This document shows, one piece after another, positions 1 to 5,782 of a DNA stretch of 6,567 bases. Within the stretch, counting starts at the first letter, position 1. Each line of letters begins with the position of its first letter. A model generated the notes under the pieces. It made no database searches. It was not told where the DNA came from and saw only the letters and a list, made by a program, of their open reading frames with translations. Origin of the DNA: CAYOEZ01 sp964402955 (lineage in GTDB: Bacteria > Chloroflexota > DTOL01 > DAOUCN01); contig CAYOEZ010000248.1 of NCBI GenBank assembly GCA_964402955.1, positions 1-6,567 of the forward strand, given 5' to 3'. The position numbers were made by a program, and so were the translations under genes.

Positions 1-144
1 CCGTCTCCCCACCAGGCGAAGTCTGATGACCTTTTTGCAGTGGGCACATGACAGACACTGGGACAGGGGGGCCAGGACCACAACCCCGGCCTCCGACCTC
101 GGGGGAGACATAGGCGGACTAGCCGCGTTTGGCCGTGGCTGTTC

Positions 145-170
145 CCCCCAAGGTTGGGGGATAGGGGGCC
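145..170. repeat. C-run/G-run hairpin repeat, copy 1 (intergenic)
   Basis: CCCCCAA at 145-151 pairs with TTGGGGG at 154-160 around a 2-nt centre, and is followed by AT and a second G-run ending GGGGGCC. The same design, a C-run hairpin followed by AT and a second G-run, recurs at 1510-1532. A simpler copy is at 1435-1452. Both later copies are inside a coding region. It looks like a dispersed palindromic repeat family. There is no T-run, so it is not a standard terminator. Confidence 0.5.
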
Positions 171-182
171 CGTTTCTGATAT

Positions 183-225
183 CTCTGCCGCCTCTGCCGC
201 CTCTGGTGCCTTTGACGCCTGACGC
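183..225. repeat. Degenerate 9-bp tandem repeat
   Basis: Units read CTCTGCCGC (183-191), CTCTGCCGC (192-200), CTCTGGTGC (201-209), CTTTGACGC (210-218) and a shortened CTGACGC (219-225). The array decays towards the carbamoyltransferase start and ends 9 bp before its AAGGAG. I see no known function. It may be slippage-derived spacer DNA. Confidence 0.5.
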
Positions 226-245
226 TTTCTAACAAGGAGACTTTC

Positions 246-1223
246 ATGCAAACCAATCTACGCGGTCGCGATTTCGTGACGGATCAGGAATGGACGAGGG
301 AAGAGCTCGATACGGCGCTCGACGTGGCTTTTGACCTGAAGCGCAAGTATGCCCTGGGCGAGCCGACGCCGCTGCTGGCCTACAAGACGCTCTTCATGCT
401 CTTCTTCTTCTCGTCGACCCGCACCCGCACCAGCTTCGAGGCGGGCATCAGCCAGTTGGGCGGCCACGGCCAGTTCGTCGAGGCTGAGACGACGCAGATC
501 AAGCACGGCGACACGGCCAAGGAGATGGGGCGCATCCTCTCGCGCTACGGCCAGGGCATTGCCATCCGCCAGTGCGACTGGGGTGTGGGCAACCAGTACA
601 TCCGCGAGGTCGCCGAGTACGCCAGCGTGCCGGTGCTCAACATGCAGTGTGACGTCTATCACCCGTTTCAGGCAATGGCCGACCTGATGACGATCATCGA
701 GAAGAAGCGCGATCTGAAGAAGCGCAAGGTGGTCATGTCCTGGGCTTACGCTGCCAGCTACACCAAGCCGATCAGCGTGCCGCAGAGCGCGGCCATGCTG
801 TTCGCTCGCTACGGCGCCGATGTCGTCCTGGCGCACCCGCCGGAGTTCCAACTGATGCCCGATATCATCCAGCAGGCCAAGGACAACGCCCGCCAGTACG
901 GCGGCAGTTTCGAGATTGTGCACGACATGGATGAGGCGTTCAAGGACGCTGACGTGGTCTATCCTAAGAGTTGGGGCTGCCTGCTGACGACGAGCGAGCA
1001 GAAAGAAGCCGCTGCCATCGCTGCCAGGTACAAGGATTGGATCTGCGACGAGCGGCGCATGAAGCTGGCCAAAGAAGACGCGATCTACCTGCACTGCCTG
1101 CCCGCTGACCGCGGCATCGAGGTTGCCGATGAGGTGATCGATGGCCCGCAGTCGGTGGTCTACGACGAGGCGGAGAACCGCCTGCATGTGCAGAAGGCGA
1201 TCATGGCGTTGACGATGAGGTAG
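246..1223 (+). CDS. YgeW/N-acetylornithine carbamoyltransferase-like carbamoyltransferase
   Basis: This 325-residue protein belongs to the aspartate/ornithine carbamoyltransferase superfamily. It transfers a carbamoyl group between carbamoyl phosphate and an amino-group substrate, and is probably cytoplasmic. The carbamoyl-phosphate loop is STRTR (57-61) within SSTRTRTSFE. HPFQ (139-142) and HCLP (283-286) are the other phosphate/carbamoyl-binding signatures, and the C-terminus has DEAENRLHVQK. From memory, the middle (MSWAY at 164-168, SVPQ at 177-180, VLAHP at 194-198, EAFKDADVVYPKSWG at 230-244) closely resembles E. coli YgeW. The C-terminal helix instead looks like Xanthomonas-type N-acetylornithine carbamoyltransferase. 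The ornithine-binding SMG loop of true ornithine enzymes is absent, so plain ornithine is doubtful. At 325 residues it is shorter than YgeW (about 396) and close to the acetylornithine enzyme (about 339). The ATG follows AAGGAG (234-239) by 6 nt. Carbamate kinase 3.5 kb downstream suggests catabolic, phosphorolytic use. The family is certain; the substrate is unknown. Confidence 0.9.
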   Translation: MQTNLRGRDFVTDQEWTREELDTALDVAFDLKRKYALGEPTPLLAYKTLFMLFFFSSTRTRTSFEAGISQLGGHGQFVEAETTQIKHGDTAKEMGRILSRYGQGIAIRQCDWGVGNQYIREVAEYASVPVLNMQCDVYHPFQAMADLMTIIEKKRDLKKRKVVMSWAYAASYTKPISVPQSAAMLFARYGADVVLAHPPEFQLMPDIIQQAKDNARQYGGSFEIVHDMDEAFKDADVVYPKSWGCLLTTSEQKEAAAIAARYKDWICDERRMKLAKEDAIYLHCLPADRGIEVADEVIDGPQSVVYDEAENRLHVQKAIMALTMR

Positions 1224-1225
1224 CC

Positions 1226-1260
1226 CAGACCACCGAGGTCTCGGAGACCTCGGTGGTCTG
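1226..1260. repeat. 35-bp palindrome directly after the carbamoyltransferase stop
   Basis: CAGACCACCGAGGTCTC (1226-1242) is perfectly inverted at 1244-1260 around a single centre base, giving 17 matching positions. It begins 3 nt after the TAG. As RNA it would form a 16-bp stem with a 3-nt loop. The sequence after it (AGACAAGTGA) has no T-run, so a classic intrinsic terminator is unlikely. It could be an mRNA-stabilising or processing hairpin, a repetitive palindromic element, or a protein-binding site. It lies 42 bp before the chosen start of the next gene. Confidence 0.85.
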
Positions 1261-1289
1261 AGACAAGTGATCGGAACTCACCAAATTCA

Positions 1290-1302
1290 GAAAGGGCCGA
1301 CA
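1290..1302 (+). promoter_or_regulatory. Ribosome binding site deciding the start of the secreted protein
   Basis: GAAAGGG (1290-1296) stands 6 nt before ATG 1303. An in-frame GTG at 1267 would add 12 residues, but its upstream sequence is the arm of the 1226-1260 palindrome, with no Shine-Dalgarno sequence. Starting at 1303 also gives a normal signal-peptide n-region. Confidence 0.65.
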
Positions 1303-4300
1303 ATGGGCGAGGATAGAGGGTCTGTAGAGCGTGGCGTACGCCGCGCTCTGTTGGTCAGTGTGTTGGGGCTGATGGCTGTGCTGGCGGCGACCGCGGGCAC
1401 GGCGGCCGCGGCGCGCAGCAGTTTGCCCCCCCTGCCCCCCAACTTTGGGGGGAGCGATGACACGGCTGGGTACGTGTCCTCCCCGGAACCGGGCGAGGGG
1501 CGAGGCGCGCCCCCAGCATTGGGGGATGGGGGGCAGCCTCAGCCCTACCTTCCCCCTGGCCTGCGCCCGCCGGGGTGGAAGACGCCGCTCACGTATGTGG
1601 CCGCCGCGCCGATCACTGCTGCCCTGGCTGTGACCAGTACTCCGGCTGATCTGCCCGACATTCAGGTCGCCTGGCTGAGCCGCGCTCCATTGTATGCGCC
1701 GTATGCCGTGGACTATCCCGATGGCTGGACGCCTGAGCTGCGCCCGGGCACGGAGAACGACAAGCACTGGCCCGATCCTGGTGAGCCGATCACCTTTTCG
1801 GCGCACGTTGCCAACCGCGGCACGCAGGCAACGGGCGCTTTCAGCTACCGCTGGCGCATGGACGGCAACGATGTGCTGGCCGGCGCGGTCGCTAACCTGG
1901 CCGCGGGCGAATGGATCACGCTGACGATGTACTGGCGCTGGGATCAGGCGCGGCACTGGGTGTCGTTCGACGCGGACGTCGCCAGTGCAGTCGCCGAAGT
2001 CACCGAGCAGAATAACCGGCTGGAAGAGGCGACCGACGCGCTCTACCAGGACATTCGCGTCCACCCCTATGCCTACGAGGCGTTCAAGCACTACCAGAAC
2101 GCGCGCGGCTCCTACAACTTCGAAGACTGGATCCAGACGCACTACGCACAAATGAACCTGCGCTTCGCTCAGGCCGTCTATCCAGATGCGCCCCAGGGTA
2201 TCCTTGACCGGGTGCGTATCAACTCCATCCGCGTGACGACCGACACGACGTCCGGCCTGGCCAACTACGACGGCGGCTGGCAGATCGATGTTCCTCCCGA
2301 CGACCCCGATACGCCGCAGAACGAAAGCGTGCTGGCGGCTGAAGACTATGCTGCTCACCTTGCTAAGAGCATCGATTGGGGGCTGGTTCACGAGGTTACC
2401 CATCAGCTCGGAATGATTGATCTCTATCAACTGAATCTCGAGCAAGATCTAGTGCTTCTGCCCGACAAAGACGGGCTGCCCCTGCTCATGAGCTATGCCT
2501 GCCGTAACTGCGACATCATGGCGGGCGGCGACACGTCGCCCTACAAGAACGAAACGTACTACTCGAGCTACAGTGCGGCCGCGCTCAACCGCAACTACGG
2601 GCAGCGGCGCGGCTACTACGGCGACTTCATGTTCGATATTCCGCTGACCAATGTGCTGATGTTGCGCGACAATGCCGGGGCGCCTCTGGCGGGGGCGCAG
2701 GTGCAGGTGTACCAGAAGACCGAGGCGGGCCTGCCGCTGGCGCCTGTCATCAGCGGCACAAGCGACGCCAACGGGATGTTCATTCTTGCCAACCGGCCCG
2801 TGAGTGTGGAGATCACGACCGCCACGGGGCACACGCTCCACCCCAATCCCTTTGGCCGAATCAACGTGGTGGGAACCAACGGCGAGTTGCTGTTCAAGGT
2901 CAGCCGCGGCGGCAACGAGGACTATAGCTGGCGGCAGATTCTGGACTTCAATCTGGCCTATTGGCGTGGCATGACGCAGACCTATGCTATTGACTGGCCG
3001 ACGCATTTGCCGCCTCTGGCAGCGCCCGCGCCCCTGCCGGCGATGACGGGCCGCATCGAGAACGGCCAGGTCTCACTGTCGTGGCCGGCGCAGCCTGGCG
3101 CTTCATCGTACCGCGTCTACAAGTCCGATGATCCCTACTATCAGTGGGATGTGCTGGACACCGTGGCGGGCACAGCATATTCCACAGCGCCGTCGTGGCA
3201 CACGCGCTATGCGGTGACGGTTGTCGACGGCAGCGGGCGCGAGAGCGGCTTTGGGCCGGTGTACCGCGCCTTCTACTGGGTCTATCCTAGCGACGCTGTC
3301 TATGAACAGGGGCCGGGCAACTGGCTGGTGCTCGATGGGCACAGCGGGGCGGTGGTGCAGCTTCTCGGAGACGGCCGCGTCGTCGGCAACCGTATCAGCG
3401 GGCATGCCTCGTTTGTGGGCGGGCAGGCGATGAGCCAGGCAGCCGACGGCTCGCTGGCGATTGTGCAGGAAGGGCAGGCGACGATCATGAACAGTAGCCT
3501 GCGCCGCACCGGCATCATCGGGCGAACGGACTACGAAGCGCCGCGCATCGAGCAGGCGACGGGTGTGCTGCTGGCCGGCGAGCTGTTCTCCACGACCGTG
3601 CGACCCGACGAGGACGGCGCCACGCTCCTGTTGGGACATTTCGATGGCGATCTGACGGCGAGCGGGGCAGAGCCGCTGACTGCGACCGTTTCCTTTACGT
3701 CCGGCATTTCTGGCCAGGCAGTGCGGATCGGCGCCGGCGACCGGCTGGCGTACACGGGCGCAGGACACTTCGCCGAGGAAGAAGGCGGGCTGGATTTCTG
3801 GGTGCGACCGGAATGGGGTGCGAGCGATCGCCAGGCGCACGTATTCTTTTCAGCCGGCGACGGCCAGCGCTACATCTTCGAGGTCGGCGAGACCAGCGGC
3901 TGGCTCTATGTCTACATCGACAAGTTCGACGGCTACAACTCGGTCGCGCTGTGGACCAACGTCTCCGCCTGGCGGCAGGGCGAGTGGCGCCACGTGGGCG
4001 TGTCCTGGATGCCGCACTGGCTCAAGCTCTACGTGGACGGCGAGATGGCGGATGTTACGTCGTTGCGCCGGACCATCACCGGCACGCTGGGTATGCTCAA
4101 TATCGGAACGAGTTACGACGGTACGTTCCCGGCTCTGGCCGCGCTGGACGAAGTGCGCGTGAGCAGCATCGCCCGTGTAGGCAACAGCGACCGCGTGCAT
4201 GTGTTGGTGAGCGAGGAGAGCAAGTCGGACATCCGCGTTCTCGATCTGATGGGCAATGTGCTGTCAGTTTGGAGCGATCCCAATGTGCTGCGCCCGCGCG

Positions 4301-4695
4301 GCCTGGTGGCACGCCCAGATGGGCGTATCGCTGTCGCCGATAGCAGCGACGGTACGGTCAAGCTGTTGTCCCACGACGGGCAGGGACGCCTGAGCTACGA
4401 ATCAACGCTCGTCACCGGCTTGGATCGGCCGCAGAATATCGAGAGCGATGGCGATCGCCTGATTGTCCCGGACTATGGGCACGGGCTGGTGAAGATATTC
4501 TCCGGCGCTGGCCGCCTGCAGACCGTGTATTCGGCGCCGAACGACGGCTACCCGGGCGCATTCGGCAGGCCTGCCGCGACCGCTCGTGGACCAGCGGGGA
4601 ATCTGCTTGTTGTTGACAAAGGTAAACGCAGGGTGACGTTCATCTGGCGTGGGTTGCTGAACGTGCAGCGATACCTGCCAGTCATCGTTCGATAA
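1303..4695 (+). CDS. Secreted multidomain zinc metallopeptidase with FN3, LamG and beta-propeller regions
   Basis: This is an exported protein of 1130 residues. Its Sec signal peptide is about 1-36 (Arg-rich n-region, hydrophobic ALLVSVLGLMAVLAA, Ala-rich cleavage region), followed by a Pro/Gly-rich linker (about 38-100). Domains inferred by eye: CARDB/Ig-like (115-248); zincin (about 250-440) with HEVTHQLGMID at 363-373, catalytic Glu364 and a DIMAGG Met-turn-like motif around Met406; carboxypeptidase-regulatory-like beta domain (about 445-540); FN3 (about 580-658); propeller-like repeats (660-766); LamG/concanavalin-like (about 767-958); NHL-type propeller repeats (960-1119). The C-terminus is YLPVIVR. 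HExxHxxGxxD followed by a Met turn recalls M6 or M7 peptidases, but the family is not settled. The likely role is extracellular or surface proteolysis and binding, with the FN3 and LamG modules perhaps engaging polysaccharide or protein. There is no LPXTG motif or C-terminal membrane helix. The 5' codons contain palindromic repeats also found outside genes. It lies 79 bp after the carbamoyltransferase and 21 bp before carbamate kinase, so it may be co-transcribed. Confidence 0.85.
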   Translation: MGEDRGSVERGVRRALLVSVLGLMAVLAATAGTAAAARSSLPPLPPNFGGSDDTAGYVSSPEPGEGRGAPPALGDGGQPQPYLPPGLRPPGWKTPLTYVAAAPITAALAVTSTPADLPDIQVAWLSRAPLYAPYAVDYPDGWTPELRPGTENDKHWPDPGEPITFSAHVANRGTQATGAFSYRWRMDGNDVLAGAVANLAAGEWITLTMYWRWDQARHWVSFDADVASAVAEVTEQNNRLEEATDALYQDIRVHPYAYEAFKHYQNARGSYNFEDWIQTHYAQMNLRFAQAVYPDAPQGILDRVRINSIRVTTDTTSGLANYDGGWQIDVPPDDPDTPQNESVLAAEDYAAHLAKSIDWGLVHEVTHQLGMIDLYQLNLEQDLVLLPDKDGLPLLMSYACRNCDIMAGGDTSPYKNETYYSSYSAAALNRNYGQRRGYYGDFMFDIPLTNVLMLRDNAGAPLAGAQVQVYQKTEAGLPLAPVISGTSDANGMFILANRPVSVEITTATGHTLHPNPFGRINVVGTNGELLFKVSRGGNEDYSWRQILDFNLAYWRGMTQTYAIDWPTHLPPLAAPAPLPAMTGRIENGQVSLSWPAQPGASSYRVYKSDDPYYQWDVLDTVAGTAYSTAPSWHTRYAVTVVDGSGRESGFGPVYRAFYWVYPSDAVYEQGPGNWLVLDGHSGAVVQLLGDGRVVGNRISGHASFVGGQAMSQAADGSLAIVQEGQATIMNSSLRRTGIIGRTDYEAPRIEQATGVLLAGELFSTTVRPDEDGATLLLGHFDGDLTASGAEPLTATVSFTSGISGQAVRIGAGDRLAYTGAGHFAEEEGGLDFWVRPEWGASDRQAHVFFSAGDGQRYIFEVGETSGWLYVYIDKFDGYNSVALWTNVSAWRQGEWRHVGVSWMPHWLKLYVDGEMADVTSLRRTITGTLGMLNIGTSYDGTFPALAALDEVRVSSIARVGNSDRVHVLVSEESKSDIRVLDLMGNVLSVWSDPNVLRPRGLVARPDGRIAVADSSDGTVKLLSHDGQGRLSYESTLVTGLDRPQNIESDGDRLIVPDYGHGLVKIFSGAGRLQTVYSAPNDGYPGAFGRPAATARGPAGNLLVVDKGKRRVTFIWRGLLNVQRYLPVIVR
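1324..1347. repeat. Palindromic repeat with variable loop, copy A (inside signal-peptide codons)
   Basis: AGAGCGTGG (1326-1334 region) pairs with CCGCGCTCT (1341-1349) around CGTACG. The 24 bases from 1324 match 6337-6360 at 19 positions. Of the 18 bases outside the 6-nt loop, 17 agree, while only 2 of the 6 loop bases agree. Conserved stems with a diverged loop are what a family of palindromic elements would show. Here it encodes VERGVRRA, the positively charged part of the signal peptide. The intergenic copy reads VERGLFRA in the same frame. Confidence 0.55.
1435..1452. repeat. C-run/G-run hairpin repeat, copy 2 (coding)
   Basis: CCCCCCAA (1435-1442) and TTGGGGGG (1445-1452) form an 8-bp inverted repeat around CT. 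It encodes the Pro-Pro-Asn-Phe-Gly-Gly part of the linker after the signal peptide. It resembles the intergenic hairpin at 145-160. Confidence 0.55.
1510..1532. repeat. C-run/G-run hairpin repeat, copy 3 (coding)
   Basis: CCCCCA (1510-1515) pairs with TGGGGG (1520-1525) around GCAT, followed by AT and a second G-run. The segment TTGGGGGATGGGGGGC is nearly the same as TTGGGGGATAGGGGGC at 154-169. It encodes APPALGDGG in the flexible linker of the secreted protein. Confidence 0.55.
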
Positions 4696-4703
4696 CAGGC
4701 CAC

Positions 4704-4716
4704 AAAGGGGTGTAGC
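4704..4716 (+). promoter_or_regulatory. Ribosome binding site supporting the GTG start of carbamate kinase
   Basis: AAAGGGG (4704-4710) precedes GTG 4717 by 6 nt. The resulting N-terminus (MSKVAVVAIGGNSL) is the normal beginning of the amino-acid-kinase fold, so GTG is very likely the true start. Confidence 0.75.
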
Positions 4717-5661
4717 GTGAGCAAAGTTGCAGTTGTTGCTATCGGTGGCAACTCGCTGATCAAGGACGACCAGCACCGCAGCGTGCCCGATCAGTTCGCG
4801 GCGACGCGCGAGACGGCACTGCACATCACCGAAATGATCAAGGCCGGCTGGGACGTGGTCATCACGCATGGCAATGGCCCGCAGGTGGGTTTCATCCTGC
4901 TGCGCTCGGAGCTGGCCAGCCATATTATCCATACTGTGCCGCTTGATTCATGCGGCGCCGACACGCAGGGCGCGCTGGGATACATGATCCAGCAGTGTTT
5001 GTACAACGAGTTTCTGCGCCAGGGCGTGCCCAAGCAGGCGGCTACGGTGGTGACGCAGGTGGTCGTCGATAAGGACGATCCGGCGTTCAGCAATCCAGCG
5101 AAGCCGATCGGCCCCTTCTATGACGAGGAAAAGGCGAAACGCTATCAGGCGCAACGTCATTGGGTGATGCGTGAGGATGCCGGGCGCGGCTGGCGGCGCG
5201 TTGTGCCATCGCCCCGTCCGCTGGAGATCGTGGAGCGCGCGGCCATTCAGAGCCTGGTCGCTTCCGGCTATGCGGTCATTGCCGTTGGCGGAGGAGGCGT
5301 GCCGGTCATCCGGTACGAAGACGGCACATTGCACGGCGTGGAGGCCGTCATTGACAAGGACTACGCCAGCGCCCTGCTTGCCTGTACAGTGCACGCCGAT
5401 CTCTTTCTGATCTCCACGGCCATTGACCGCGTGGCGATCAATTACCGTAAGCCTGAGCAACGCTTCCTCGAGCAGATAACGGTGAGCGAGGCCACGCAGT
5501 ACTTGGCCGAGGGCCAATTTCCCGCCGGCAGCATGGGGCCGAAGATCGAGGCGTGCATCCAGTTCGTCACGCAATGCGGCAAGGAAGCGCTGATCACCAG
5601 CCCTGAGCGCATCGCCGACGCACTCGCCGGCCGCGCCGGTACGCGCATGACGATGGGATAG
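4717..5661 (+). CDS. arcC: Carbamate kinase
   Basis: This 314-residue protein has the usual full length for carbamate kinase (EC 2.7.2.2). In the catabolic direction it makes ATP and carbamate from carbamoyl phosphate and ADP, and carbamate then breaks down to ammonia and CO2. Amino-acid-kinase-family signatures appear in order: AIGGNSL (8-14), THGNGPQVG (50-58), CGADTQGALGY (79-89), PIGPFY (130-135), VPSPRP (163-168), AVGGGGVPV (189-197), EAVIDKD with Lys214 (209-215), STAID (233-237) and PAGSMGPK with Lys276 (269-276). All expected active-site segments are present, so it should be functional. It starts with GTG, 21 bp after the secreted peptidase gene, which suggests transcription from the left. 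The carbamoyltransferase at 246-1223 is the likely source of its substrate. Its stop codon overlaps the first heptamer of a repeat array. The symbol arcC is used for the family; whether the pathway is arginine, agmatine or ureide degradation is not visible. Confidence 0.96.
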   Translation: MSKVAVVAIGGNSLIKDDQHRSVPDQFAATRETALHITEMIKAGWDVVITHGNGPQVGFILLRSELASHIIHTVPLDSCGADTQGALGYMIQQCLYNEFLRQGVPKQAATVVTQVVVDKDDPAFSNPAKPIGPFYDEEKAKRYQAQRHWVMREDAGRGWRRVVPSPRPLEIVERAAIQSLVASGYAVIAVGGGGVPVIRYEDGTLHGVEAVIDKDYASALLACTVHADLFLISTAIDRVAINYRKPEQRFLEQITVSEATQYLAEGQFPAGSMGPKIEACIQFVTQCGKEALITSPERIADALAGRAGTRMTMG

Positions 5662-5684
5662 GGTGTAGGGTGTAGGGTTCAGGG
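5657..5684. repeat. Telomere-like heptamer array, left arm
   Basis: Four consecutive 7-mers are seen: GATAGGG, TGTAGGG, TGTAGGG, TTCAGGG. The first overlaps the TAG stop of carbamate kinase. The array is roughly the inverse of the one at 5746-5776. GGGTTCAGGG (5675-5684) is perfectly complementary to 5767-5776. Confidence 0.75.
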
Positions 5685-5782
5685 CGCATGCAGCGAGTCG
5701 AGCAGGGGCGGCCGTTTTGTGATAGCGGAGAAGTCGGCACCCCCACCCTGAACGCTGAACCCTAAACCCTGAACCCGGGTCC
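5662..5782. other. Intergenic region between convergent genes, flanked by inverted heptamer arrays
   Basis: This 121-bp gap separates carbamate kinase (+) from the DinB-like gene (-). It is almost filled by the two heptamer arrays and a core of about 61 bp (5685-5745) with no ORF of note. Transcripts from either side could fold the arms into a long stem, which would suit a two-way transcription stop or mRNA end protection. There is no T-run at the arm ends, so this is a hypothesis. Confidence 0.45.
5746..5776. repeat. Telomere-like heptamer array, right (inverted) arm
   Basis: The units are CCCTGAA, CGCTGAA, CCCTAAA, CCCTGAA, then CCC. On the minus strand these read TTCAGGG, TTTAGGG, TTCAGCG, TTCAGGG. 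The array ends 6 bp before the stop codon of the DinB-like gene. The 17 bases 5753-5769 pair with 5668-5684 at 15 positions. Confidence 0.75.

Larger units (their letters stand above)
1..233. other. Non-coding upstream region with G/C hairpin and short tandem repeat
   Basis: No convincing gene lies here. The one open stretch (26-232) is low-complexity, has no ribosome binding site and matches no family I know. The region holds a C-run/G-run hairpin at 145-160 followed by a second G-run (164-168), and a degenerate 9-bp tandem repeat at 183-225 just before the ribosome binding site of the carbamoyltransferase gene. I found no -35/-10 pair with good spacing, so the promoter of the downstream gene may lie further upstream or belong to an operon entering from the left. 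Confidence 0.6.

Noticed and set aside
26..232. 68-codon open frame upstream of the carbamoyltransferase
   Set aside because: It reads through the hairpin and the 9-bp repeats, giving a Gly/Pro-rich string, and no Shine-Dalgarno sequence precedes it.
258..1187. Long minus-strand open frame (309 codons) opposite the carbamoyltransferase
   Set aside because: It is antisense to a gene with clear family motifs, and its composition is what GC-rich third positions produce on the opposite strand. No family resemblance or ribosome binding site.
1226..1260. Intrinsic terminator
   Set aside because: The stem is strong, but no T-run follows it and a same-strand gene begins 43 bp later.
1267..1302. GTG at 1267 as start of the secreted protein
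   Set aside because: No Shine-Dalgarno sequence precedes it, while ATG 1303 has one at good spacing and gives a standard signal peptide.
1201..2445. Minus-strand open frame of 414 codons
   Set aside because: It crosses the palindrome and overlaps the signal peptide, CARDB-like and zincin regions of the plus-strand gene. The protein is low-complexity and matches no family I know.
4672..4692. Sortase LPXTG signal at the end of the secreted protein
   Set aside because: The tail reads LPVIV, has no Thr-Gly, no following membrane helix and no long basic tail.
5657..5776. CRISPR array
   Set aside because: Repeats are 7 bp, tandem and inverted, with no spacers of regular length and no cas genes.
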